Shown: in pieces, positions 11,268 through 20,051 of the stretch
How the letters are laid out: each line of letters opens with the position of its first letter
Position numbering within the stretch: the stretch's first letter is position 1
Assembly (NCBI GenBank): GCA_029268225.1
Contig: JAJUGJ010000002.1
Coordinates: forward strand, 1-64,000
Direction of reading: 5' to 3'
Length of the DNA stretch: 64,000 nucleotides
Source of the DNA: Burkholderiales bacterium
Lineage (GTDB): Bacteria; Pseudomonadota; Gammaproteobacteria; Burkholderiales; Burkholderiaceae_C
Program-made: the position numbers and the translations under genes
Notes under the pieces: generated by a model
Seen by the model: the letters and a program-made list of their open reading frames with translations, nothing else
The model's database searches: none
What the model was told of the DNA's origin: nothing

Positions 11268-11308
11268 CGGTCATGCGGACCTTTGGTCTGTTTGCGAGAG
11301 ATGAACAT
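11243..11308 (-). CDS. trpL: trp leader peptide
   Basis: A 21-codon reading frame beginning MFISRK and ending with the segment AWPWRG before TGA, about 130 bases upstream of trpE. Two Trp codons in three positions are very unlikely by chance at this place and are the hallmark of a tryptophan attenuator peptide. A -10-like TACACT lies only six bases before the ATG, so the leader message may be nearly leaderless. No clear ribosome binding site is visible. Confidence 0.7.
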   Translation of the reverse strand: MFISRKQTKGPHDRGAWPWRG

Positions 11309-11446
11309 CAGCCCAGTGTAGCAGCGAGGCACCGAAGTGAGGGGGGTGTGGGCCCCTCTGCCCGGGTGGTGACAAGGGCAAACCACCTCACGCCCTGAAC
11401 AGACTGCGGTCAACAATCGCCGTGTCCTGAACTCCGCTGTATCGCC

Positions 11447-12100
11447 ATGTCATTGTCTGCCTTCATGGGCCAACGCCCGGGATCTCCCTTGTTGCGATGG
11501 GCAGCGGGCACCTGCCTGGCGATGACCTTGCTGGCGACACCGGCCGTGCAGGCCCAGTCGGCCGACGTGTTCGGCGTGCACTATGTCCCCAGCCTGGAGG
11601 TGGAGGGGCAGACCTTGACGCTCAATGGCACCGGGGTGGCGTACCGGGCACTCGCCAAGCTGTACACGGTGGGGCTGTATCTGCCCGCCAAGGCACACCA
11701 GACCGCCGGCGTCCTGAGCCAGAACGGCCCCAAGCAGCTGCGCTTCGTGCTGTTGCGCAGCATGCGGGTGGACGAGCTGGGCAAGCTGATCACCCGGGGC
11801 ATTGAGCACAACTGCAGTCGACCGGAGTTTTTCAGCCTGATCCCGGCCATCCGCAAAATGGGCGAGCAGTTCTCGCACATGCGGCGCCTCAACGCACAGG
11901 ATGTATTCACGATCGCCTACGTGCCTCAACAAGGCACGGTGTTCCTGATCAACGATGCGCCCGTGGGCGCAGCGATTGCGGATCCGCAGTTTTTCCCGGC
12001 CATTCTGAAGGTGTGGCTGGGTGAGCAGCCCGCCACCACAGACCTGAAAAATGCCTTGCTCGACCACAAGGCGCAACCGGTGTTGAGCGCCCTGGAGTGA
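11447..12100 (+). CDS. Secreted chalcone isomerase-like protein
   Basis: 217 residues with an N-terminal signal peptide ending near VQAQS. The rest matches the bacterial chalcone isomerase-like family of periplasmic proteins: the segment GTGVAYRALAKLYTVGLYLP, then a helix with LITRGIEHNC and a strand with GTVFLINDAPVG. Bacterial members are not known to isomerise chalcones; fatty-acid binding or a scaffolding role has been proposed for the fold. It is transcribed divergently from trpL/trpE and converges on gph with a 21-base gap. Function in this organism is unknown. Confidence 0.8.
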   Translation: MSLSAFMGQRPGSPLLRWAAGTCLAMTLLATPAVQAQSADVFGVHYVPSLEVEGQTLTLNGTGVAYRALAKLYTVGLYLPAKAHQTAGVLSQNGPKQLRFVLLRSMRVDELGKLITRGIEHNCSRPEFFSLIPAIRKMGEQFSHMRRLNAQDVFTIAYVPQQGTVFLINDAPVGAAIADPQFFPAILKVWLGEQPATTDLKNALLDHKAQPVLSALE

Positions 12101-12121
12101 GGCCGCACGTGACCTGGGCGA

Positions 12122-12844
12122 TCAGGCCAACCAGCGGGACCAGGGCACGGCGTCCAGCCGGTCGACATGCGCGATGGCTGGCACCTCGTCGATGGGGTGA
12201 CCGTGGTTGTAGCCATAGGTGACCAGGATGATGGGACAGCCTGCGGCGCCCGCCGCCTGGGCATCGTTGCTGGAGTCTCCCACCATGACCGTGTGCGCTG
12301 GCGTGGTGCCCAGGGCTTCACAGGTCCTGAGCAGGGGAAGCGGGTCGGGCTTTTTGCGCTCGAACGCGTCGCCGCCAAACACATGCTGGAAATGCGCACG
12401 CAAGCCCTTGCGTTCGAGCAACTGCTCGGCAAAGGCGGTCGGCTTGTTGGTGAGGCAGGCCAGGGGCAGGCCCAAGGCGCGCAGTTGCGCCAAGCCTTCG
12501 GAAACGCCGGGGTACACGTCGGAGTGCAACCCGTTGAGGCGGGTGTAATGGCCCTGGTAGTGTTGCCAGGCCTCTGGCACGGCGGCCACGGCCTGCGGAT
12601 CGTCATCGGGCAATCCCCAAGCGTGCGCCAGGGTGCGGCGCAGCAGGTCTTCGGTCCCTTTGCCCACGGTGAGTTCGACGAAGGCACGGTCCACACGGGC
12701 GATTTCGATGGCGTGGCAGCCCAGGTCAGCCAGGGTGTGGTGCAACACCACGACGAAGTCCCCCAGGGTGTCCACCATGGTGCCATCAAGGTCGATGATG
12801 GCGGCATGAAAAGGGCCTTGGTTCAACAGGTTCTGGTTTGGCAT
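12122..12844 (-). CDS. gph: Phosphoglycolate phosphatase
   Basis: 240-residue HAD-superfamily phosphatase. The nucleophile motif DLDGT (Asp18 and Asp20), the motif II threonine in CLTNKP, and motif III/IV KPDPLPLL with MVGDSSNDAQAA are intact. It detoxifies 2-phosphoglycolate, for example from DNA end repair. The start at 12844 places the nucleophile at the usual distance; no good ribosome binding site is visible. In related genomes gph usually sits between rpe and trpE. Here trpE is still nearby but rpe is about 18 kb away. Confidence 0.92.
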   Translation of the reverse strand: MPNQNLLNQGPFHAAIIDLDGTMVDTLGDFVVVLHHTLADLGCHAIEIARVDRAFVELTVGKGTEDLLRRTLAHAWGLPDDDPQAVAAVPEAWQHYQGHYTRLNGLHSDVYPGVSEGLAQLRALGLPLACLTNKPTAFAEQLLERKGLRAHFQHVFGGDAFERKKPDPLPLLRTCEALGTTPAHTVMVGDSSNDAQAAGAAGCPIILVTYGYNHGHPIDEVPAIAHVDRLDAVPWSRWLA

Positions 12845-12964
12845 AAAGTCGAAAAAGACGGTCAGGTGGCGAGATCCACACAAGCGCACGCGACATTCTG
12901 ACGCGGTCGACGACCGGATGTGCCAGCCCGATGTGTTCCGTCCCTCTTCTGCCCAACCACGACC

Positions 12965-13822
12965 ATGTTCACCACCCTGATCACCTGTGCTCAGTTGCAA
13001 GCCTTGCAGCAAACCGGCGCCCCCCTGATGCTCATCGACTGCACCGCCGACCTGATGAATCCGGCCGTCGGAGCGCAGCAGTTTCTGCAGGCCCACCTGC
13101 CGGGTGCCCTCCACGCCGACCTGGATCATGACCTGAGCGCGCAAGGCGACAGCGAGAGCGCATCTGGCGGACGCCACCCTTTGCCGCGCCGCGAGGTGTT
13201 CGCGCAGTGGCTGCGTCAGATGGGTCTGCACGCCGACATGCAGGTGGTGGTGTATGACCGCAATGGCCAGAATTTCTGTGGCCGCCTGTGGTGGATGCTC
13301 AAGTGGGCGGGCCACGCGGCGGTGGCCGTGCTCGATGGCGGCTTCAGTGCCTGGACCCAGGCTGGTGGTGCTGTCGAGAGCGGTCCGGCCTCCCCACGCA
13401 CGCCCTCCGATTGGACGCTGCGGCCGGCCTTGCGCACCCTGGTGTCGGCCGACGAGGTCCTGGCCCGACTGGGGCAGCCTGATCAGACCCTCATCGACGC
13501 ACGTGCCACACCGCGCTACCGAGGTGAGGTGGAGCCTCTGGATCCCGTGGCCGGCCACATTCCGGGCGCCCTCAACCGACCCTTCGGCCTCAACCTCGAC
13601 GAACAGGGGCTGTTCAAGCCCGCCGCCACGCTGCGCGCCGAGTTCGAGGCCCTGCTCGCCGGTCGCGACCCGGCCAGCGTGGTGCACCAGTGCGGCAGCG
13701 GTGTCAGCGCCGTGCCCAATCTGCTGGCGATGGAGGTGGCGGGTTTTGCACCGACGCGTCTGTTCGCCGGGAGTTGGAGCGAGTGGTGCCGGGACCCCGC
13801 ACGGCCTGTGGCGCAAGGCTGA
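12965..13822 (+). CDS. sseA: Two-domain sulfurtransferase (rhodanese / 3-mercaptopyruvate type)
   Basis: 285 residues from the ATG at 12965; an in-frame GTG lies 45 bases upstream but has no family character. Two rhodanese domains are present. The N-terminal one holds DRNGQNFCGRLWWMLKW and DGGFSAW, and the catalytic C-terminal one holds VVHQCGSGVSA with the nucleophile at Cys243. The CGSGV loop favours 3-mercaptopyruvate as donor over thiosulfate. It probably acts in cytoplasmic sulfur relay or cyanide detoxification. It is divergent from gph. Confidence 0.9.
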   Translation: MFTTLITCAQLQALQQTGAPLMLIDCTADLMNPAVGAQQFLQAHLPGALHADLDHDLSAQGDSESASGGRHPLPRREVFAQWLRQMGLHADMQVVVYDRNGQNFCGRLWWMLKWAGHAAVAVLDGGFSAWTQAGGAVESGPASPRTPSDWTLRPALRTLVSADEVLARLGQPDQTLIDARATPRYRGEVEPLDPVAGHIPGALNRPFGLNLDEQGLFKPAATLRAEFEALLAGRDPASVVHQCGSGVSAVPNLLAMEVAGFAPTRLFAGSWSEWCRDPARPVAQG

Positions 13823-13856
13823 GCTTGCCTGCGGCCAGCGGCCCAAGAGGCGTGCT

Positions 13857-15092
13857 TCAGCGCCGCCAACGGTACTTCGATCCTTCCACGCGTTGCGCTT
13901 TGTAGATGCCCGCGTGTCCGGACGCCAGATAGGCCATCGCGCATGCCAGCGCCGCGTGGGTTCCGATGCCCACGCCGAAGACTTCCATGGCCATCAGGGT
14001 GCAGGCCAGCGGGGTGTTTGCGGCGCCCGCAAACACCGCCACAAAGCCGAGTGCGGCCAGCCATGGGAAGGGTTGCTGCAACAGCGGCGCCAGCGCATTG
14101 CCCAAGGTGGCGCCCATGTAAAACAGCGGCGTCACCTCCCCGCCCTTGAAACCGACGCCCAGTGAAAAAGTGGTGAACAGGCCTTTGAGGGCAAAGTCCC
14201 ACCACGGCAGCGGTTCGACAAAGGCCTGGGCCAGACCGGGCAGGCTCAAGCCCGCGTAGCGCCAGGCATCGGTCGCCCAGATCGCGCCGGCGAGGACCAT
14301 GCCGCCGAGCAAAGGCCGCAGCGGAGCATAGGGCACCCGCTGCCTCATGAAGGCCGACAGGCTGTGCGTGCCACGTGCGAAGGCCATGCCCACCAGACCG
14401 CAGGCCAGCCCCACCGCCATGGCTGCGCCCAGCGTGCCGATCGACCAGGCCGGCAGCACGCCCGCGCTGTAGAGCCCGTGGTGGACACCCCACAGCGCGC
14501 AGACCTGGTCAGCCACCACCGCCGCCACCAGGCACGGCCACAGCGCTTCGTGGCGCAAACGGCCAATGGCCAACACCTCCAGCCCGAACACCGCGCCAGC
14601 CAATGGCGTGCCAAAGACGGAGGCAAAACCAGCGCTGATGCCCGTCATCAACAGAATGCGCCGATCGTCCGACTTCAAACGCAAGAGGTGGGTGAACTGA
14701 TCGGCCAGAGCCCCGCCCATCTGCACCGCCGTTCCCTCACGCCCGACCGACGCGCCACACAGGTGCGACACCACCGTGCTCAAAAAAATCAGTGGCGCCA
14801 TGCGCACGGGCACCACCTGTCGCGGGTCATGCACCTCGTCGATCAGGAGGTTGTTGCCCGCCTCGACGGGCTGCCCCACTCGCAGGTACACCCACCCCAC
14901 CGCGAAGCCGGCCAATGGCAACAGCGCCAGCAACCAGCGGTGCGTCTCCCGAGTTTCGGTCGCCCAAGCCAGCGCCAACAGAAACCAGGCCGAGGCCGTG
15001 CCGGCGAGCAAAGCCACCCCGACCCCCAGCAACAGCCACTTCAGGGCATGACGCAGCATGCGTGCGGCATCGGAGCGCGGCCAGCGTTTCAT
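13857..15092 (-). CDS. CLC-family transporter, probably fluoride/proton antiporter (CLC-F type)
   Basis: 411 residues with about ten membrane helices. The usual filter GSGIP is replaced by GNNLL. The gating motif reads GREGT instead of GREGP, and a later motif reads GFKGGEVTPLF. These changes are those I associate with the fluoride-exporting CLC-F branch rather than chloride channels. No fluoride riboswitch is visible: the upstream gap to the GspE-like gene is only 27 bases. The glutamate of GREGT, needed for proton coupling, is kept. Membership in CLC is certain; fluoride specificity is an inference. Confidence 0.85.
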   Translation of the reverse strand: MKRWPRSDAARMLRHALKWLLLGVGVALLAGTASAWFLLALAWATETRETHRWLLALLPLAGFAVGWVYLRVGQPVEAGNNLLIDEVHDPRQVVPVRMAPLIFLSTVVSHLCGASVGREGTAVQMGGALADQFTHLLRLKSDDRRILLMTGISAGFASVFGTPLAGAVFGLEVLAIGRLRHEALWPCLVAAVVADQVCALWGVHHGLYSAGVLPAWSIGTLGAAMAVGLACGLVGMAFARGTHSLSAFMRQRVPYAPLRPLLGGMVLAGAIWATDAWRYAGLSLPGLAQAFVEPLPWWDFALKGLFTTFSLGVGFKGGEVTPLFYMGATLGNALAPLLQQPFPWLAALGFVAVFAGAANTPLACTLMAMEVFGVGIGTHAALACAMAYLASGHAGIYKAQRVEGSKYRWRR

Positions 15093-15119
15093 GCGAGCAC
15101 GGGTGACAGGGGTGCCATC

Positions 15120-17030
15120 TCAGTTGTTGCTGGCAGCCAGCACTTCCTTGACGTCCGTGTGGCCCTGCAACACCTTGTCGATGCCGTCCTGGCGCAGGGT
15201 GCGCATGCCGCCCTTCAAGCTGGTCTGCAAGATCTCCAACGCCGAGCTGCGCTGGCGAATGTGCACCCGGATGGCATCGTCGGACACCAGGAGTTCGTGG
15301 ATGCCCATGCGGCCTTTGTAGCCACGCTGGTTGCAGGCCGGGCAGCCGGGGCCGCGATGGCGCAGGTGGATGCGTCCCTGGGCATCGCCATACTGCTGGC
15401 GCCAACTGGCCAGCAGGGTCGCGCGGCTGCTCTCGCTCACGTCGCGTGCGCTGTGCAGGTACTCGTAGAGCATCACATCCAGCTCGGTCTGGGTCGCCTC
15501 GGCGGTGACGCCGCACGACGGACACACCCGGCGCACCAGCCGCTGCGCCAGGACCGCCAGCAGCGAATCCGAGAAGTTGAAGGGGTCGAGCCCGATTTCC
15601 AGCAAACGCGCAATGCTCTCCGCCGCGGAGTTGGTGTGCAGGGTCGAAAACACCAGGTGGCCCGTGAGCGAAGCCTCGATGGCGATGTTGGCCGTTTCAG
15701 AGTCCCGCATTTCGCCGATCATGATGACGTCGGGGTCGGCCCGCAGGAAGGTGCGCATGGCCGCCGCAAAGGTCCAGCCGATGCGTGCATTGACCTGCAC
15801 CTGACACAGCCCCTGCTGCGAGATTTCAATGGGGTCCTCGGCCGTCCAGATCTTGCGATCGCCCTGATTGAGCTCACGCAGCACGGAGTGCAAGGAGGTG
15901 GTTTTGCCGCAACCCGTGGGACCGCACACCAGCACCAGGCCGTAAGGCTTGGCAATGATCTTGCGCAATGCCTCCAGGTTGCTCTGGCTCAGGCCGATCT
16001 GTTCGATGGGCAAGGGTTTGGCGCCGCTGAGCAAACGCAGCACGACATCTTCAACCCCGTGCGTGGTGGGCACGGTCACGATGCGCAACTCGACCTTGGC
16101 ATCGCCAAAGCGTGAGAAGTCGATCTTGCCGTCCTGCGGCTTGCGACGCTCGGAGATGTCCAGGTCGGACATGATCTTCAGGCGCGCGACCAGGGCCGAG
16201 CGGTACTCCGAAGGCAGCTCCAGGTACACCGACAAGGCCCCGTCCACCCGAAACCGGATCAGCACCTTGCTGTGCGGCGAGCTGGCCTCAATGTGGATGT
16301 CGGACGCGTTGCGCTTGATGGCGTCTTCGATCATCGTGTTGACCAGGCGCACCAGGGTGCTGCTGGACTCGGTGATGACCTCCTTGACCGAATCATCGTG
16401 GTTCGGCCCCAGCTCCACGGCCAGCTCGGCGGCCAGCTCGTGCACATCGGTGCGCGCATGCAATTCGCGCACGCGCTCCTGCGCCGCCTCGTAGGCGTTG
16501 GCCTGAGCCTGGGCCAGGGTGCCCGGCAAGGCCATCACCGGCTCGATGTGCAGGTTGGTCAGGAAGCGCAATTCATCGAGCGTGGCGCGGTGCCAGGGGT
16601 CTTCCATCGCGACCACCAGGCTGCTGCCCTCACGCAGCAAGGGCAGGACACGAGCCCGTTCGGCCGTGGTTTGCGGCACCAGCATCAACGCGTCATCCTG
16701 AGGGGGGACCGCCATGCAGTCCACGACCGGCATGCCCGCCATCGCAGCCAGCGCGATCTTGAGGTCGTCTTCCACGACCATGCCTTCGTTGAGCAGAATC
16801 TGCCCCAAAGGACGAGGCTGCCCCTGATGCTGCAGGGTCAGGGCGCGCTCGATGTCAGCCGGCTCGCTGAGCCCATGCACGACCAAGGTTTCGCCCAGAC
16901 GGTGACGGGGCGCCATGGGGTGATCGCCGCGGATCGCATCCCACACGGCCGCGGGGGTGCGCAGCACCAACCCGTCCATGCGGGGTGGCGGGCAAGCATG
17001 CGGGGTAGACTGAACCGTGTTGTTTTCCAT
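15120..17030 (-). CDS. Type II secretion / type IV pilus assembly ATPase (GspE/PilB family)
   Basis: 636 residues from the ATG at 17030, which has GGAG seven bases upstream. An N-terminal MshEN-like region (about 60-200) is followed by the ATPase: Walker A GPTGCGKTTS near 372, Asp box, Walker B region ADPDVIMIGEMRD near 433, and His box TGHLVFSTLHTN. A zinc module has CPSC and CPAC pairs. It should drive pilus or pseudopilus assembly, but no other secretion or pilus genes are in the window, so it is an orphan ATPase. An N-terminal MshEN domain can bind c-di-GMP in relatives; I cannot confirm the binding residues here. Confidence 0.88.
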   Translation of the reverse strand: MENNTVQSTPHACPPPRMDGLVLRTPAAVWDAIRGDHPMAPRHRLGETLVVHGLSEPADIERALTLQHQGQPRPLGQILLNEGMVVEDDLKIALAAMAGMPVVDCMAVPPQDDALMLVPQTTAERARVLPLLREGSSLVVAMEDPWHRATLDELRFLTNLHIEPVMALPGTLAQAQANAYEAAQERVRELHARTDVHELAAELAVELGPNHDDSVKEVITESSSTLVRLVNTMIEDAIKRNASDIHIEASSPHSKVLIRFRVDGALSVYLELPSEYRSALVARLKIMSDLDISERRKPQDGKIDFSRFGDAKVELRIVTVPTTHGVEDVVLRLLSGAKPLPIEQIGLSQSNLEALRKIIAKPYGLVLVCGPTGCGKTTSLHSVLRELNQGDRKIWTAEDPIEISQQGLCQVQVNARIGWTFAAAMRTFLRADPDVIMIGEMRDSETANIAIEASLTGHLVFSTLHTNSAAESIARLLEIGLDPFNFSDSLLAVLAQRLVRRVCPSCGVTAEATQTELDVMLYEYLHSARDVSESSRATLLASWRQQYGDAQGRIHLRHRGPGCPACNQRGYKGRMGIHELLVSDDAIRVHIRQRSSALEILQTSLKGGMRTLRQDGIDKVLQGHTDVKEVLAASNN

Positions 17031-17141
17031 GGGCGACTCCATACACGGTCTATTGTGCGGAATCTCGCCCCCTGGTGAAGCCTGCCACCTCACAAAATTT
17101 GACACGCACCGTTACGAATTGGGCGTCTGGCCCGGGTGCGC

Positions 17142-18701
17142 TCAGCGTGCCAGCGGCGACGCCACTGCCTGCCCGCCAGGCAGGTGGGAGGCACCGGCAT
17201 CGGGCATCCCCACACACTTGACAAAGCGGTAGTCGGCCTCATTGACCTTGCGCGTGGCCAGCCAGTAACGCCAGGTGGACTTGGGCCAGATCGCGAAGTT
17301 GATGCCCTCGGCGGTCTGGTACCAGCTCTTGCAGCCCGAGTCCCACACCGTGCCCTTGAGGGCCTGGGTCATCTCGCCCAGGAAGCGGTTCTGCGCCTCT
17401 TCCTTGACGTCCAGGTAGCCGCCACCCTTGGCCTGCACCAGCTTCACGCAGTTGACGATGTAGTCGGCCTGCGCCTCGATCATGAAGATGATGGAGTTAT
17501 GGCCCAGCCCCGTGTGCGGCCCCACCAGCTGGTACATGTTCGGGTAGTTGGCCGCCGTGATGCCCAGGTAGGCGGTAGGGCTCACCTTCCAGTCTTCCTG
17601 GATGGTGTGGCCATTCAAGCCGCGCAACTCAAAGCTCTTCATGTACACGCGCGGGTCCACCACGAAGCCCGTGCCCAGGATCACGCAGTCCAGCGGGCGG
17701 GCCCGGCCGTCCTTGGTGATGATGCCGGTGGCCGTGAACTCGCGAATGTCGTCGGTCACCAGCTCCACGTTGGGACGGTTGAACGTGGGGAACCACTTGT
17801 TCGAGATCAGGACGCGCTTGCAACCCAGGGTGTAGTCGGGCGTGAGCTTCTTGACCAGCTCGGGGTCCTTCACCTGATAGGCAATGAACTTCTTGAGGAA
17901 GAACTCACCCACCCTGGCCAGCGAGGGGTGGAAGATGGGCCACACACGCGACTCGTTGGTCCAGTAGCAGCGCCAGCGGTGCAGGGTGCGCGTGAAAGGC
18001 AGGGCCGCGAACATCTTCTTGCTGAAGGCCGAGTACGAACGCTCATCGCGCGGGATCACCCAGGCGGCCGTGCGCTGGAACACATGCAGCTGCTTCACCT
18101 TGGGCGCGATCTCGGGCACGTACTGGATGGCCGAGCCGCCCGTGCCGATCGACGCCACCCGCTTGTCACGCAGGTCGTAGCCATGGTCCCACTGCGCCGA
18201 GTGCATCACCTTGCCCTGGAACTGGTCCAGACCCTTGATCTTCGGGATGGACGGCACATGCAGCGGCCCCGAGGCCAGAATCCAGTGACGGCAAATGTAG
18301 GTGTCGCCGCCCGCCGTCTTCACCGTCCAGCGGCCGGTGCCTTCGTTGAACACCGCGCTCACCACCTCCTGGTGGAAGCGCACCTTCGGGCGCAGGCGGT
18401 ATTGCTCGGTCACGTCCAGGATGTACTGCTGGATCTCGCTCCACGGCGCATAGCGCTTGGTCCACTTCGGGCTGGTCGCAAACGAGTACGAGTACATGTG
18501 CGACTGCACATCGCAGGCCGCGCCGGGGTACTGGTTGTCGCGCCAGGTGCCGCCCACCTCGTCGCCCTTTTCCAGGATCACGAGATCGGTGATGCCCGCC
18601 TCCTGCAGCTTGATGGCCATGCACAGGCCACCGAAACCGGCGCCCGCGATGGCCACCTCAACATGGTGAACGTTCTGGGTGGGGGTGATCGAGTCGGTCA
18701 T
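17142..18701 (-). CDS. Flavin-dependent Baeyer-Villiger-type monooxygenase
   Basis: 519 residues. FAD-binding GAGFGG lies near the N terminus and an NADPH-binding GTGGSA near 190. The Baeyer-Villiger fingerprint FxGxxxHxxxW is present as FQGKVMHSAQWD near 162. It should insert oxygen next to a ketone, or oxidise a heteroatom, using NADPH and O2. The substrate is unknown. It is transcribed divergently from an AraC-family regulator across 176 bases containing an inverted repeat, so the neighbour is the likely regulator. Confidence 0.9.
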   Translation of the reverse strand: MTDSITPTQNVHHVEVAIAGAGFGGLCMAIKLQEAGITDLVILEKGDEVGGTWRDNQYPGAACDVQSHMYSYSFATSPKWTKRYAPWSEIQQYILDVTEQYRLRPKVRFHQEVVSAVFNEGTGRWTVKTAGGDTYICRHWILASGPLHVPSIPKIKGLDQFQGKVMHSAQWDHGYDLRDKRVASIGTGGSAIQYVPEIAPKVKQLHVFQRTAAWVIPRDERSYSAFSKKMFAALPFTRTLHRWRCYWTNESRVWPIFHPSLARVGEFFLKKFIAYQVKDPELVKKLTPDYTLGCKRVLISNKWFPTFNRPNVELVTDDIREFTATGIITKDGRARPLDCVILGTGFVVDPRVYMKSFELRGLNGHTIQEDWKVSPTAYLGITAANYPNMYQLVGPHTGLGHNSIIFMIEAQADYIVNCVKLVQAKGGGYLDVKEEAQNRFLGEMTQALKGTVWDSGCKSWYQTAEGINFAIWPKSTWRYWLATRKVNEADYRFVKCVGMPDAGASHLPGGQAVASPLAR

Positions 18702-18763
18702 GCGGCACCTCGGTGGAATCTGTGAACAGAAATCGAAACAGGGAAAGTGCTGTCATGGTGCGA

Positions 18764-18780
18764 TCCAGACTTGATCTGGA
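18764..18780. promoter_or_regulatory. Inverted repeat between the monooxygenase and AraC genes, candidate operator
   Basis: TCCAGA and TCTGGA are perfect inverted arms separated by five bases, in the intergenic space between the divergent genes. It lies 63 bases from the monooxygenase start. AraC proteins usually bind direct repeats, so this could also serve another regulator. Confidence 0.4.
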
Positions 18781-18877
18781 CCATGCTAGATTCGACCAAT
18801 AATTGATCGTTTCGGCCAAAACCGGGCGGCCAAGCGGCCATTTACGGGTCAACCCTCCCCCCTGAATTGACAGTCTG

Positions 18878-19879
18878 ATGAGCACGCGATCCATCCTCGG
18901 CCTGATCTACATGGTGCAGGGCCTCAAGCAGATGGGCGAGGATCCCGAGCCCGTGCTTGCCCGCCACGGCCTGAGCCTGGCCCAGCTCGACCCCAGCACC
19001 CGCATCGAGCGCTCGCGTGAGATGCGCATCTACGCCGACCTCGCCGACACCATCCAAGACCCGCTGGTGGGGCTGCGTCTCGGGGGCTTTTACGGCCTGG
19101 CCGGCTACGGCCCGCTCATCATGCTGCTGATGACCTGCGCCACGGCCTACGAGGCCTTCCAGGTCGGCATCCGCTATCAGGACCTGACCTACCTGTTCGG
19201 GACCCTGCGCTTCGAGCCCGGCGACAAGCTCAGCGCCCTGGTTCTGAAACCCATGCCCATGACCCCGCGCGCCTTCCGCTTCCGGGTCGATGGCGAGGTC
19301 TCGGGCACCTACAAGCTGGTGCGCGACATGCAGGTCACCATGGGCGTGGACATCCATGCCGAGCGCATCGACATGCCCTACCCGCGCCCGCCCGAGGCCG
19401 CGGACTACGAGGCCTACTTCGGCTGCCCGGTGCGTTTTGGCGAGACCGAGGCGCGCTTCTGGCTGCGCAACGAGCACCTGCAACTGCGCCTGCCCTCGGC
19501 CGACCCCAACGCCCATGCCATGTACCGGGCCATGTGCGACCAGCAGCTCGTGGCCCAGGCCACCAGCACCGAGACCCTGGCCGAACGCGTGCTCACCCAC
19601 CTGGGTCTGTTCAGCGGCAGCTACCCCGGTGCCGAAGAGGTGGCTCGGGCCCTGGGTTTGTCCGAGCGCAGCCTGCGCCGTGCGCTGAGTGAAGAAGGCC
19701 AGAGCTTTCGCGACCTGCTGGCCCAGGCTCGCTACACCAAGGCCCAGCACCTGCTGCACCACACCACCCTGCCGGTGGAGGCCATCGCCCAGCAACTGGG
19801 CTACGCCGAATCGGCCGCCTTCATCCATGCGTTCCAGCGCTGGGCGGGCATGAGCCCCTCCGCATTCCGAGGGCGCTGA
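18878..19879 (+). CDS. AraC-family transcriptional regulator
   Basis: 333 residues, the usual length for AraC regulators with an N-terminal arabinose-binding-like ligand domain (OruR/ArgR-like subgroup). The C-terminal third (about 235-333) holds the two helix-turn-helix motifs: EVARALGLSERSLRRALSEEG, and IAQQLGYAESAAFIHAFQRW ending with MSPSAFR. It is divergent from the Baeyer-Villiger monooxygenase and probably activates it in response to a hydrophobic substrate (inference from context). Related regulators commonly control alkane, steroid or ketone oxidation genes. Confidence 0.9.
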   Translation: MSTRSILGLIYMVQGLKQMGEDPEPVLARHGLSLAQLDPSTRIERSREMRIYADLADTIQDPLVGLRLGGFYGLAGYGPLIMLLMTCATAYEAFQVGIRYQDLTYLFGTLRFEPGDKLSALVLKPMPMTPRAFRFRVDGEVSGTYKLVRDMQVTMGVDIHAERIDMPYPRPPEAADYEAYFGCPVRFGETEARFWLRNEHLQLRLPSADPNAHAMYRAMCDQQLVAQATSTETLAERVLTHLGLFSGSYPGAEEVARALGLSERSLRRALSEEGQSFRDLLAQARYTKAQHLLHHTTLPVEAIAQQLGYAESAAFIHAFQRWAGMSPSAFRGR

Positions 19880-20051
19880 ACGGGGCGGCGCAACGGAGGG
19901 CGAAACGGCGGCACGGAACCCGAGCAAAGCTGACAGTCATCAAGCGATCTCCACACCGTGCCGCGCTATCCTCACGCCTTTGGCCTGCGGGTCACCGCAC
20001 TCGCTGGGCCGACATTGAACCACCTTACCGCCTGACCAGGCCCTGTCACCC

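Noticed and set aside
12845-13846. Upstream extension of the gph reading frame
   Set aside because: It is antisense to the sulfurtransferase gene; the phosphatase family starts just before the DLDGT motif.
15093-15119. Fluoride riboswitch expected upstream of the CLC-F gene
   Set aside because: The gap to the upstream gene is too short and nothing resembling the aptamer is present.
17136-18725. 529-codon open frame on the plus strand opposite the monooxygenase gene
   Set aside because: It is rich in His, Gly, Val and Arg without motifs, as expected for the reverse strand of a high-GC gene; the minus strand has clear flavoprotein motifs.
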